NCBI GenBank assembly: GCA_903847205.1
Contig: CAINDA010000022.1
Location: 1 to 64,000, forward strand
Source: an uncultured Bacteroidota bacterium
GTDB lineage: Bacteria > Bacteroidota > Bacteroidia > 2-12-FULL-35-15
Direction of reading: 5' to 3'
DNA: 64,000 bases
The notes beneath the pieces are model-generated. The model made no database searches, was not told where the DNA came from, and saw nothing but the letters and a program-made list of their open reading frames with translations. The number at the start of each line of letters is the position of its first letter. Position 1 is the stretch's first letter. This document shows positions 53,860 through 63,203 of the stretch, piece by piece. A program made the translations under genes and the position numbers.

Positions 53860-55764
53860 ATGTTTGAGGAATATGATGTTATAGTTGTTGGTGCAGGACA
53901 CGCAGGCTGTGAGGCTGCTGCAGCTGCTGCAAATATTGGTTCGCATACGTTGCTTATCACAATGAACATGCAGACCATCGCTCAGATGAGCTGTAACCCG
54001 GCGATGGGCGGAATTGCAAAAGGACAGATAGTTAGGGAGATTGATGCCCTTGGCGGTTATTCAGGAATTGTTACTGATAAAACAGCGGTGCAATTCAGAA
54101 TGTTAAATCGTTCGAAAGGCCCTGCAATGTGGAGCCCTAGAGCACAAAGCGACCGGTGGAAATTTGCTGAAGAATGGCGTTTGATGCTTGAAGCTACACC
54201 TAATCTTGACTTTTGGCAGGATATGGTAAAAGGTTTAATTATTGAAAATGGAAAAGTTTGCGGTGTCATCACCGGAATGGATATTGAAATCAGGGCAAAA
54301 TCAGTCGTGCTTACAAACGGTACTTTCCTAAATGGATTAATTCACTTAGGTGAAAAACAATACGGAGGCGGTCGTGCAGGTGAAAAATCTTCAACCGGAA
54401 TTACAGAGCAGTTAATTAAATTGGGTTTTGAAGCTGGCAGAATGAAAACTGGGACCCCCCCCCGCGTGGATGGACGGTCATTGGATTATTCCAAAATGGA
54501 AGTGCAGCACGGTGATGAAAAGCCTAATAAATTTTCATACTTAAATGTTGATCAATTTGGATTTAAAATTGAGAGAAAAGATTCTTTTTCGAATGGACCT
54601 GAGGGGCAATTACCATGTTTTGTTACTTACACAAACGATGAAGTTCATGAAATTTTAAGGACAGGTTTCGAAAAATCGCCTATGTTCTCCGGCCGGATTC
54701 AAGGTTTAGGTCCGAGATATTGTCCAAGCATAGAAGATAAAATCACACGTTTTGCAGAGCGTGACCGTCATCAGATTTTTGTAGAACCAGAAGGCTGGAA
54801 TACTATTGAAATATATGTAAATGGTTTTTCTACTTCTTTACCTGAAGATGTTCAATACAAAGCTTTGAAAAAAATTCCAGGTTTTGAGAATGTGAAAATG
54901 TTCCGGCCCGGGTATGCTATCGAATATGATTACTTCCCGCCACAGCAGTTAAATTTAACTTTGGAAACAAAGTTAATTGAGAATCTTTATTTTGCGGGAC
55001 AGATAAATGGTACCACCGGGTATGAAGAAGCCGCCTGTCAGGGATTAATGGCTGGTATAAATGCCCATTTAAAAATTGATGGAAGAGAGCCTTTTGTTCT
55101 TCAGCGTTCTGAGGCTTACATTGGGGTTTTAATAGATGATTTGGTTACCAAAGGTACTAATGAACCTTATAGGATGTTCACCTCGCGGGCGGAGTATAGA
55201 ATTCTTTTAAGGCAAGATAATGCAGATATTCGTTTAACACCAAAATCGTTTGAATTAGGGTTGGCTAAAAAAGAAAGATTGGATAGGGTTCAATTTAAGC
55301 AGGCGCAAACAAATGAAATAATAAAATATTTCAAAACAGAAAGCATTGATCCTTCAGAAATAAATCCTTTGTTGGAAGAAATAGGCTCTGCTCCCATTAT
55401 CCAAAAGGTTAAAATGTTTGGTGTTTTGGCACGCCCGATAATAAGTCTTTTAGACTTTACCATCTATTCACCCAAGGTAAGAGAATTTATTTCGAAATTT
55501 GATTCTGAAAGTATTGAGCAAGCTGAAATACTAATGAAGTATGAAGGTTATATTTCAAAAGAGCATGAACTTGCAGATAAGCAAACCCGTCTGGAAGAAT
55601 TAGTTCTTCATGATGATTTTGATTATGAAAGATTGACTTCATTATCTGCCGAAGCTCGGGAGAAATTAACTAAAGTTCGTCCAAGAACCATTGGTCAGGC
55701 ATCCCGTATTTCCGGAATTACACCATCTGATATTTCGATCTTAATGGTGTATTTAGGGCGATAA
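53860..55764 (+). CDS. mnmG: tRNA uridine-34 carboxymethylaminomethyl modification enzyme MnmG
   Basis: The 634-residue protein has the FAD-binding 'DVIVVGAGHAGCEAA' at 6-20, 'MSCNPAMGGIAKGQIVREIDALGG', 'MKTGTPPRVDGRSLDY', 'FAGQINGTTGYEEAACQGL' and 'TSRAEYRILLRQDNADIRLT'. With MnmE it adds the carboxymethylaminomethyl group to U34 of several tRNAs. The length is normal. In many bacteria mnmG lies beside oriC. The codons for TGTPPR contain a run of nine C (54455-54463). A parS-like site follows the stop codon by 7 bases. Confidence 0.97.
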   Translation: MFEEYDVIVVGAGHAGCEAAAAAANIGSHTLLITMNMQTIAQMSCNPAMGGIAKGQIVREIDALGGYSGIVTDKTAVQFRMLNRSKGPAMWSPRAQSDRWKFAEEWRLMLEATPNLDFWQDMVKGLIIENGKVCGVITGMDIEIRAKSVVLTNGTFLNGLIHLGEKQYGGGRAGEKSSTGITEQLIKLGFEAGRMKTGTPPRVDGRSLDYSKMEVQHGDEKPNKFSYLNVDQFGFKIERKDSFSNGPEGQLPCFVTYTNDEVHEILRTGFEKSPMFSGRIQGLGPRYCPSIEDKITRFAERDRHQIFVEPEGWNTIEIYVNGFSTSLPEDVQYKALKKIPGFENVKMFRPGYAIEYDYFPPQQLNLTLETKLIENLYFAGQINGTTGYEEAACQGLMAGINAHLKIDGREPFVLQRSEAYIGVLIDDLVTKGTNEPYRMFTSRAEYRILLRQDNADIRLTPKSFELGLAKKERLDRVQFKQAQTNEIIKYFKTESIDPSEINPLLEEIGSAPIIQKVKMFGVLARPIISLLDFTIYSPKVREFISKFDSESIEQAEILMKYEGYISKEHELADKQTRLEELVLHDDFDYERLTSLSAEAREKLTKVRPRTIGQASRISGITPSDISILMVYLGR

Positions 55765-55771
55765 TCATTCA

Positions 55772-55787
55772 TGTTCCACGTGGAGCA
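55772..55787. promoter_or_regulatory. parS-like site 1 (degenerate)
   Basis: It reads TGTTCCACGTGGAGCA, 14 of 16 bases matching TGTTNCACGTGAAACA. It lies in the gap after mnmG, exactly 200 bp before the perfect site. Confidence 0.7.
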
Positions 55788-55887
55788 TAAGAAACTTGGG
55801 AGGTATTTATTAATCTTTTTTGAGTTTTAATTTATTTCTTTAATTGATAATAGCCTCTAATAAATATAAAATGCAGATTATGATTTT

Positions 55888-56769
55888 ATGGAGAAATTAA
55901 ATTATTGTCCAATATGTAAATCAAGCCAAATAAAGTTGTTTTTGGTCTGTAAAGATAATACTGTTTCACGTGAAACATTTGATATTGTTGAATGTATTTC
56001 TTGTGGGTTTAAATTTACTAATCCTCGTCCAGACGAAGATAAATTAGGCGCCTATTATAAGTCAGATGAATATGTTTCCCACTCAAATTCTAGTAAGGGG
56101 TTTGTACATTCTATTTATCAAATCGTAAGAAAATATACTCTCTTAAAAAAACTTCAGCTGATTTCAAAGTATTATAAAACTGGAAATATATTAGACATTG
56201 GATGCGGAACCGGCGAGTTTTTGAAAACTTTTAAAGATGCGAAATGGAAAACATTTGGCATTGAACCTAGTTTAGATGTGAGGGAAATTGCAATTAAAAA
56301 TTACGGCTTAGATATAAGAGGGGAGGCTGAAATTAAAAAATTAGAAACTGAAGGTTTCGATGTTATAACCATGTGGCATGTATTAGAACATGTTCCTGAA
56401 TTAAATGACCGAATTGATGATTTAAAACGATTAATTAAACCCGAAGGTATAATCGTTATTGCTGTTCCCAATTGCACTTCTTTTGATGCAGATGTGTATA
56501 AAGAAAATTGGGCTGCTTATGATGTTCCCAGACATTTATATCACTTTGTTCCAAATGATATTGAAACAGTTTTCAATAATCATGGGTTAAAAGTATTCAA
56601 AGTATTACCGATGCTTTTCGATTCTTTTTATGTTTCCTTGTTAAGTGAAAAATACCGCACTGAAAAATCAAATATTTTTCGTGCACTATGGATTGGCCTT
56701 AGATCAAATATTTCGGCTTTAAAATCTGGTAAAAAATATTCCAGTCAGATTTATTTGATAAGGAAATAG
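55888..56769 (+). CDS. class I SAM-dependent methyltransferase with zinc-ribbon-like N-terminus
   Basis: The 293-residue protein starts with CPIC (7-10) and CISCG (about 36-40), a probable zinc ribbon. The Rossmann methyltransferase core follows: 'NILDIGCGTGEFLKTF' (motif I, about 105-120), 'FGIEPS', 'DVITMWHVLEHVPE' and 'GIIVIAVPNCTSFD'. This is the Methyltransf_23-type arrangement common next to mnmG-linked genes in Bacteroidota; the substrate is unknown. The perfect parS site lies inside the codons for T-V-S-R-E-T (residues about 29-34) and is read through as protein. Confidence 0.9.
   Translation: MEKLNYCPICKSSQIKLFLVCKDNTVSRETFDIVECISCGFKFTNPRPDEDKLGAYYKSDEYVSHSNSSKGFVHSIYQIVRKYTLLKKLQLISKYYKTGNILDIGCGTGEFLKTFKDAKWKTFGIEPSLDVREIAIKNYGLDIRGEAEIKKLETEGFDVITMWHVLEHVPELNDRIDDLKRLIKPEGIIVIAVPNCTSFDADVYKENWAAYDVPRHLYHFVPNDIETVFNNHGLKVFKVLPMLFDSFYVSLLSEKYRTEKSNIFRALWIGLRSNISALKSGKKYSSQIYLIRK
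55972..55987. promoter_or_regulatory. parS site 2 (perfect consensus)
   Basis: TGTTTCACGTGAAACA is the exact 16-bp palindrome bound by ParB/Spo0J. It is embedded in the methyltransferase coding region. Confidence 0.9.
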
Positions 56770-58051
56770 TTTACATTAAAAAATCCCACCTTAAATTTCT
56801 ACTTTTATTCACACTAAAGTATCAGATTATTTTTTATTTATTAAGAAGTATTTCCTCAGTTTCCAGAAGTATTTTGTTAAATATTACATTATCATTTAGC
56901 TTCGCATATACCGAATACGTTAGCCGAATTCTCATTTATTTTTTAAATACTAAATAATACATCATTGAGGCTATTTAGTAGAATATGCGAGCCTGAAACC
57001 TGTTTGAAGTGTATTTGTATTTAAATTTCAAGAAATAGCATTAAACTTCATTTTTCTGAAGCGGGCCTGGAGGGTATTGATTCTGCTGGTATTTCGTTAA
57101 CATCATTAATAGTTTTCTTTTGAGAATTCTTATTAAAATAGTTATTTCACAATAATTATGCTGATATTTCTTGAAATTTCCCTGCTTGCTTTTCTGCGAT
57201 TTTATTAAATAAACTCCGTATTAAAAAAAATTTAATTTTTGGATTAAACCAATCGACTTCGCAGAATCACTATTTTTGATCTAAATTTATAATTTTTTAA
57301 AAAATTTATAAATCAATTTTTTAATTCTTTTTTCGATTTATCGGAACCGTTGCTATGGACAAAGACTAATAAAATTTTCAGCTTTTCATCTTCGACCTTT
57401 TGTAAATGAAGAGTAGGGGAGAAATAAATTGGGGTGTTTTTTGGCGCTTTATTTCACTTTGGGGTTCCTTAGAGTGTGTGTTGTATGCTAGCTTCCAGTA
57501 AACGCCTTAGGGCTCGTTTTTCGACCTGTTTATGGGTGCAAAGCCCGTGATAATTGATATCATTTTCTTTGATTAAAATTTTCAAATTTTCTGTTTCTGG
57601 GAAAGCAAATCCTAGATATTTATCCAATGTTCTTTATTTCTTTTAATGCTATGGCTTTAGCAAAATTAATTCTGTTTAAGGTGCTGAAGCAGACTTTTAT
57701 TTGGTTTCAAAAGTTTTCCTTCCAGGAAAATTTAGGTCGCAAATAAAAAAAATTGAAAAGTTTTGCTATCATTCGCATTTTAAAGGGACCGATGAAATTT
57801 AGACTTATGTTGAATCTAAGAACAGTGTCTCATTTCAGATCAGATAAAAAAAATGGGAGGGGTGAGAGGGGAGTATTAAAAAGAAATTTTTTAATTATTG
57901 AATCGAGAAATTTTCCAACTATAAATTGTTTGTCTAATTACATTTTTTTAAAAATAAATAAAGATGATTGTAGAGATTTGAAATCAGTTTAAAAGTAAAA
58001 AAAAATAATAAACTTATTTTCGAAAGAAAAAGACAAAAACAAATTATAAAT
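56770..58051. other. long gene-poor stretch with decayed coding
   Basis: 1.28 kb of mostly AT-rich sequence. Around 56970-57015 the minus strand ends a frame with 'NTLQTGFRLAYSTK', and a related 'NTLQARFRKM' lies about 75 bases upstream of it. Both look like worn repeats of one tail. A further remnant is at 57469-57735. No intact gene is seen. Confidence 0.5.
57469..57735 (-). pseudogene. frameshifted remnant of an unknown gene
   Basis: The frame ending at 57469 reads 'LDKYLGFAFPETENLKILI' then 'YHGLCTHKQVEKRALRRLL'. Upstream the text continues in another frame as 'STLNRINFAKAIALKEIKNI'. Codon-like content across a frameshift suggests a decayed gene. The family is not recognised. Confidence 0.4.
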
Positions 58052-58804
58052 TTAGTTGGAACTGATCACTAATTTTTTTGTACTCACAGCTTTGCCATCC
58101 ACAAGAAAAGTATAAAAATATATTCCTTCATTTAATTCTGCTGCATCTATCTTTGAAAGACCCTGTTTATCTGTTAAAACAACTTCTTTTACCTTTTTTC
58201 CCAACATATCATAAAATAAAATTACACCTTTTTGGGCGTTTTCATTTAAGCTGTATTTGAATGAAATAAATCCGTTTGAAGGATTAGGAAAAGCATTGGT
58301 AATTGTACCTGCAATCTTTTCAATTTCAGGTATGCCTGTTGCAAGTTTATAATGCATTGTAAAGCATGCTGTATCGGAATAATCGGAAAGATTATAAACT
58401 TTATAATGAATATAAGTTTCTGTTAAAGGAGAGCCTTCATCAAAGTGAGCAGTGATACCCCTTGTTCCGATTAAATTGGAGTCGGCGCCAATTGTTATTC
58501 CTGTTCCCGGCTGGGTGTAGCTGGCTGCGGAGTTTGGAGGAAAACATGAAGTGCCGGTGCAAAAATAAACCGCGCAGCCAGCACCAAGCGGGGCGTTAAC
58601 AATCATCCTTGTTACCTTGAAGGTAATTATGTTTGAGGAAGTATTATGAATATCAATTTCATTTACGCTCGCTAAACCATCTGTAACGCCAACTTCAATA
58701 GTTGTGTTTGTTATATCAGCAGTTCCAACAAATAAACGCATACTCTGACCGTAAGTAAAGAGAGCGAGTGATGCCAGACAAATTGAAGTAAATATTTTCT
58801 TCAT
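58052..58804 (-). CDS. small T9SS-exported protein
   Basis: The 250-residue protein has a signal peptide (about 1-19, FTYGQ). A beta-rich domain with four cysteines (CAVYFCTGTSCF and later CFTMHY) follows. A type A T9SS sorting domain begins at 'AFPNPSNGFISFKYSL' (about 170) and ends 'GIYFYTFLVDGKAVSTKKLVISS'. It is secreted or surface-attached. The N-terminal domain resembles T9SS-linked beta-sandwich domains of unknown role. Transcription starts from a very good Bacteroidota promoter. Confidence 0.88.
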   Translation of the reverse strand: MKKIFTSICLASLALFTYGQSMRLFVGTADITNTTIEVGVTDGLASVNEIDIHNTSSNIITFKVTRMIVNAPLGAGCAVYFCTGTSCFPPNSAASYTQPGTGITIGADSNLIGTRGITAHFDEGSPLTETYIHYKVYNLSDYSDTACFTMHYKLATGIPEIEKIAGTITNAFPNPSNGFISFKYSLNENAQKGVILFYDMLGKKVKEVVLTDKQGLSKIDAAELNEGIYFYTFLVDGKAVSTKKLVISSN

Positions 58805-58843
58805 AAAATTATTTTTGGTTTAAATGCTTCGGGCTTATACCAT

Positions 58844-58875
58844 CAAATGTAAAATTAGTTACACCCATTTTCAAA
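58844..58875 (-). promoter_or_regulatory. full Bacteroidota promoter (-33 and -7)
   Basis: On the minus strand TTTG (58872-58875) is followed by a 20-base spacer and TACATTTG (58844-58851), an exact match to TTTG-N19-21-TAnnTTTG. It lies 40 bases upstream of the T9SS protein start and is the best-formed promoter in the window. Confidence 0.75.
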
Positions 58876-59022
58876 GTAAATTGAATATATTTTTTTTACC
58901 GTAGAAAATTTCCCCCTTATAAAACATGATACAAAACATAGATTAAGAGATACTTGTGGAATAAATTCGTTATGAACATAATAATTGTTTGTAATTAACC
59001 ACTAATCTATAATCTGACAAAA

Positions 59023-60726
59023 ATGAAAAAAATCTTACGAATTACAACTGTGTTTACCCTGCTATTTTCAGCTGTCCAGAGCAAGGCGCAAATTACAAAC
59101 GGTAATCTTTCTTCCGACTGGACTCTTACTGATATTAACGGTGTAAGCCAGCATTTATACGCTTATTTAAATGCGGGAAAAACAGTATTTATTGATATCT
59201 CGGCAACATGGTGCGGACCTTGCTGGGGGTATCATAACTCAGGTGCTCTTGACTCTATCTGGACATACCATGGCCCATCCGGCGCCCCAGGTGTAAGTTC
59301 TACAACTACTAACGATTGTGTTGTGATTTTTATTGAAGGGGACGGAACCACTAACAGTGCAGATTTGCATGGTACAGGTTCAAATACTCAAGGCGACTGG
59401 GTAACGGGTACAAACTATCCGATTATTGATCCTACAACTTCAACAACACCAACGGTTGATGCATTTAATGCACTTTACAGTTTAACTTATTTTCCTACAT
59501 GTATTATGATCTGTCCTGACCGCTCAATGACAGAAGTTGATCAATATTATGCCACTATGCTCTGGGCTGCAAAAGCGTCCTGCACTGCGGCAACACAATC
59601 TGTGGATGCGGAAATGTTAACTTCTTCTAATACTTCGCTTGCATCCTGCGATAGTGTAACTCCAACTTTCGTAATGGGAAATGTTGGTACCAGCCCGCTG
59701 ACATCAGCAACTGTTACACTTAAAGTTGACGGTATTTCACAAAAAGTTTTTAACTGGACAGGCAGTCTTGCTACATACGCAAATACTACTATCACTGGAA
59801 TAAAAGTCGGTTCGGCATCTTCAGGAACACATACAATTACAGCGGTAGTTTCAAATCCTAATGGCGGGGCTGATCCTACAGCTTCTAACAATTCAACAAC
59901 AGCGCATTTTGTTGTATATCCATCAGTAGGCGGTGCTTATATTTCTCAGTCATTTGAAAGTGCCGGTATTCCAAGTAACTGGATTGTTACCGCTGGCGGA
60001 ACCAGGACCTGGGATAATGCAACAAACGGTTTTAATTCCGCATCAAGCGCAACATTAAATTGGTTTCGCATCCCATCCGGACAGGTTGATTATTTGACTT
60101 TGACGCCGATGTCGTTTGCCTCGGCCACTGTGGCTTCATTACAATTTGATGTTGCTTATTCACAGTACAGTTCATCATCGCCTGAAACTGATAAATTAGA
60201 AGTTCAGGTTTCTACTAATTGCGGCACAACATGGACTAACAAATATACCAAAGCCGGAAACTTGTTAAAAACGGTTCCGCCTGATACTGCAAGCTTCGTG
60301 CCTGCCGGGCCTTCGGAATGGAGACATGAAATTGTAAATTTAACTTCACTTGCCGGACAGTCGAATGTTTTAGTACGTTTTAAAGGAACATCAAATTACG
60401 GCAACAATGTTTATATTGATAATGTTAATTTTTCTGCAACTACCGGTATTCAGGAAAATGAAACAACAATAAACAGCGTTAATGTTTATCCAAACCCATT
60501 GACAAATAATGCAAGAGTAGATTTCAGTTTAACTGAAGCGGGCAATGTATCACTTACGCTTGTAAATGAGCTTGGACAGCTCGTTTTGAATAAAGATTTA
60601 GGCAGGATGAATGCAGGTATGCAAAATTATTCATTAGATGCTGCATCTTTAAGCAATGGTTTATATTTCTTGAATATTAAGATGGGAAATAATACAATTA
60701 CAAAGAAGGTTGCAGTAAATAAATAA
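59023..60726 (+). CDS. T9SS-exported protein with thioredoxin-like domain
   Basis: The 567-residue protein has a signal peptide (about 1-22, SKAQ). A thioredoxin-fold domain with ATWCGPCWG (active-site CGPC about 65-68) and a cis-Pro-like 'LTYFPTC' follows. A CARDB-like beta domain ('PLTSATVTLKVDGI', about 210-300) and a jelly-roll domain ('AYISQSFESAGIPSNW', about 305-470) come next. A type A T9SS sorting domain ends the protein ('VNVYPNPLTNNARVDFSL' on). It is a secreted redox-type protein. It leads a rightward group of thioredoxin-related envelope genes. Confidence 0.9.
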   Translation: MKKILRITTVFTLLFSAVQSKAQITNGNLSSDWTLTDINGVSQHLYAYLNAGKTVFIDISATWCGPCWGYHNSGALDSIWTYHGPSGAPGVSSTTTNDCVVIFIEGDGTTNSADLHGTGSNTQGDWVTGTNYPIIDPTTSTTPTVDAFNALYSLTYFPTCIMICPDRSMTEVDQYYATMLWAAKASCTAATQSVDAEMLTSSNTSLASCDSVTPTFVMGNVGTSPLTSATVTLKVDGISQKVFNWTGSLATYANTTITGIKVGSASSGTHTITAVVSNPNGGADPTASNNSTTAHFVVYPSVGGAYISQSFESAGIPSNWIVTAGGTRTWDNATNGFNSASSATLNWFRIPSGQVDYLTLTPMSFASATVASLQFDVAYSQYSSSSPETDKLEVQVSTNCGTTWTNKYTKAGNLLKTVPPDTASFVPAGPSEWRHEIVNLTSLAGQSNVLVRFKGTSNYGNNVYIDNVNFSATTGIQENETTINSVNVYPNPLTNNARVDFSLTEAGNVSLTLVNELGQLVLNKDLGRMNAGMQNYSLDAASLSNGLYFLNIKMGNNTITKKVAVNK

Positions 60727-60745
60727 AATTATGTTCTTAATAAAT

Positions 60746-60793
60746 AAATCAGCAGTTTTGGGTTTTGAATCTAGGCTGCTGATTTGTTTTTTT
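60746..60793 (+). terminator. intrinsic terminator
   Basis: AAATCAGCAG (60746-60755) and CTGCTGATTT (60776-60785) form a perfect 10-bp stem with a 20-base loop, followed by a T run. It separates the T9SS thioredoxin protein from the TlpA gene. Confidence 0.75.
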
Positions 60794-60815
60794 AACCCTT
60801 TAATCTATTAATTGT

Positions 60816-61337
60816 ATGAAAAAAATAATTTCAGGTGTTCTTGCTGTATGTTTGTCCGCTTCTGTTTCAATAGCTCAGAATGCAGAAGGGAGAGCTATTC
60901 CTGCAGCTGATGTTAAAACAACGGATGGGAAAACAATCAACACTGCGAAATTTTCGAATGATGGAAAGCCCACGATCATTGATTTTTGGGCAACATGGTG
61001 CAAACCCTGCAAAAAAGAACTGGATGCCATTTCAGAAGTTTATTCTGATTGGAAAAAAGAAACCGGTGTGAAGCTGATTGCCATTTCAATTGATGATTCA
61101 AGGAGTTCAGGTAAAGTGAGCATCGATGTTAAAACACATGGATGGGATTATGAAGTTTACCTGGACGAAAATCAGGATTTTAAACGGGCAATGAATGTAG
61201 GTGATATTCCGCAGATATTTGTGATTAACGGGAAAGGTGAAATTGTATGGCAGCATGTGGGTTATGTTGACGGCAGTGAAGAACACCTGTATGATATTGT
61301 TAAAAAAGTTTTGAAAGGCGAGAAGATTACTGAATAG
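60816..61337 (+). CDS. periplasmic TlpA/ResA-type thiol-disulfide oxidoreductase
   Basis: The 173-residue protein has a signal peptide (about 1-20, SIAQ) and one thioredoxin fold. The active site is FWATWCKPCKKEL (Cys62 and Cys65 approximately), with the cis-proline in 'VGDIPQIFVING'. It probably reduces or isomerises disulfides of exported proteins. It lies upstream of DUF6029 and Omp28-type genes, a grouping I know from other Bacteroidota, and may act on their cysteines. Confidence 0.93.
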   Translation: MKKIISGVLAVCLSASVSIAQNAEGRAIPAADVKTTDGKTINTAKFSNDGKPTIIDFWATWCKPCKKELDAISEVYSDWKKETGVKLIAISIDDSRSSGKVSIDVKTHGWDYEVYLDENQDFKRAMNVGDIPQIFVINGKGEIVWQHVGYVDGSEEHLYDIVKKVLKGEKITE

Positions 61338-61408
61338 AATAATTAGCTGATGTGAAAATGTGCTGATGTACCAATGTCTTTTAGGAATTAACAAAAACAA
61401 TTTATCAA

Positions 61409-63079
61409 TTGACAGATTATAAAATAACAAACTATAAAATAACTGCATTTCTTCTTGCCGTATTTTTTATTTCTACAGCTTCAGCGCAGATTAATTTAAA
61501 TACTTCCAACAACTCAAATTTAGGGGAAGTGCATGGCAATTTTCAGGCAAATGCACAGTATTACATTCCTGATTCGGCTATCGGTGCTGCAGCGGCACCT
61601 GAAAAAATGTTAATGAATGGTTTTGCAAATATCATTTATACGAAAGGAAAATTTACTGCCGGCATCCGCTACGAAAGTTATTTGAATGAACTGCAAGGCT
61701 TCCCTGCGGGCTACAAAGGAACCGGTATTCCATATCGTTTTGCAACTTATAAATCAGATGAATTAGAAGTTACCGTTGGCAGTTTTTATGAGCAGTTTGG
61801 CAGCGGTTTAACATTAAGAAGCTATGAAGAACGCAACCTTGGCTTAGATAATGCCCTTGACGGAGTTCGTTTAAAATATGAACCCTTTAAAGGTGTTTAT
61901 CTGAAAGGTTTAACCGGCAAGCAGCGTTCTTATTTTACAACCGGCCCGGGCTTGGTGCGAGGCTTCGACGGCGAAATTCAGCTCAACGAAGCATTCAAAA
62001 AACTTGCAGATAAAAAAACGATTGTTACTATCGGCGGAAGCTTTGTAAGCAAGTTTCAGACTGATCAGGATCCTAACCTTGTACTGCCCCAGAATGTGGG
62101 TAATTCAGCCGGGCGCTTTGCTGTATCACGAAACAATTTTAAAATAAACGGCGAATACGCTTATAAAATCAACGACCCTTCATCAGATAATAATTTTAAT
62201 TATAAATACGGCGATGCTGTTTTATTACAAAGCAGTTATGCTGTGAAAGGATTTGCTGTATCATTAAGCGGATCACGCATTGATAACATGAGTTACCGCT
62301 CCGACAGAACAGCACAGCTCACCAATTTATTGGTTAACTATATTCCGGCATTGCCACTGCAGCATACATACAGCCTGCTTGCATTTTATCCCTATGCCTC
62401 ACAGGCAAAGGGTGAAATGGAATTTGCCGGCGAAATAAAATATAAAATAAAAAAAGAAACAGCACTCGGCGGTAAATACGGAACCGAAATTACCTTGAAT
62501 TATTCCGGTGCAAACAGCATAGATACACTGCAGATAAAGGGCGAAGATCCAAAGCATCTCGGCTATACATCAAACTATCTGGGTATTGGTAAAGAAGTTT
62601 ATTTCCGCGATTTATATTTAGAGATAAACAGGAAAATTAACAAAACATGGAAGGGAACTTTAATATATTCTTACCAGGTTTATAATAAAAGCATCATTCA
62701 AAAGCCCGGTTCTCCTACAATCTTTTCTCATGTTGCAGTTGCCGACATCACTTATAAACTCAAACAGGAAAGCGCGCTGCGTTTAGAGCTTCAGAATTTG
62801 GCAACCAAACAGGATCATCAGGATTGGGCTTACGCCTTGCTGGAATATACTATTAACGGAAGCTGGTTTGTTGCGGCAGGCGATCAGTATAATTACGGCA
62901 ATGAAATTACAGGTGAGCGTTTTCATTATTACATGGGCAATATAGGATTTACAAAAAACACAAACCGTATTGTTTTGAGTTATGGAAAACAGCGTGCGGG
63001 AATATTCTGCGTAGGCGGAGTCTGCCGGAATGTTCCGGCATCAAACGGTATAACACTGAGTGTAACCAGCAGTTTTTAA
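61409..63079 (+). CDS. outer-membrane DUF6029 protein
   Basis: The 556-residue protein is rich in alternating aromatic/polar strands, as in an outer-membrane barrel ('FTAGIRYESYLNELQGF', 'LEVTVGSFYEQFGSGLTLRSYEERNLGLDNALDGVRLKYEPF'). It ends 'SNGITLSVTSSF' with a terminal Phe, as in barrel proteins. The pattern is that of DUF6029. The start at 61409 is a TTG; no ATG fits before the signal peptide (ending STASAQ), so a non-ATG start is likely. It is the middle gene of the TlpA / DUF6029 / Omp28 group. Confidence 0.85.
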   Translation: MTDYKITNYKITAFLLAVFFISTASAQINLNTSNNSNLGEVHGNFQANAQYYIPDSAIGAAAAPEKMLMNGFANIIYTKGKFTAGIRYESYLNELQGFPAGYKGTGIPYRFATYKSDELEVTVGSFYEQFGSGLTLRSYEERNLGLDNALDGVRLKYEPFKGVYLKGLTGKQRSYFTTGPGLVRGFDGEIQLNEAFKKLADKKTIVTIGGSFVSKFQTDQDPNLVLPQNVGNSAGRFAVSRNNFKINGEYAYKINDPSSDNNFNYKYGDAVLLQSSYAVKGFAVSLSGSRIDNMSYRSDRTAQLTNLLVNYIPALPLQHTYSLLAFYPYASQAKGEMEFAGEIKYKIKKETALGGKYGTEITLNYSGANSIDTLQIKGEDPKHLGYTSNYLGIGKEVYFRDLYLEINRKINKTWKGTLIYSYQVYNKSIIQKPGSPTIFSHVAVADITYKLKQESALRLELQNLATKQDHQDWAYALLEYTINGSWFVAAGDQYNYGNEITGERFHYYMGNIGFTKNTNRIVLSYGKQRAGIFCVGGVCRNVPASNGITLSVTSSF

Positions 63080-63092
63080 GAAAGGATTATTG

Positions 63093-63171
63093 CCACGAAT
63101 TTCACGAATTACAGGCAGTGTTTTTTAATATTTAAGTAAAACAATTTTTATTTTAATTCGTGAAATTAGTG
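63093..63171. repeat. inverted copies of a CACGAATTTCACGAATTA motif
   Basis: CACGAATTTCACGAATTA (63094-63111) and TAATTCGTGAAATTAGTG (63154-63171) pair at 17 of 18 positions across a 42-base loop. This 'CACGAATTTCACGAATT' text is a short dispersed repeat in many Bacteroidota; here it separates DUF6029 and Omp28-like genes. Confidence 0.65.
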
Positions 63172-63203
63172 TCAATACTTTTTTTATCATTTGAAATTTT
63201 ATC

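Noticed and set aside
57753-57992. 79-residue plus-strand protein
   Set aside because: It has low-complexity, Lys/Asn-rich translation of AT-rich DNA, no family, and no promoter.
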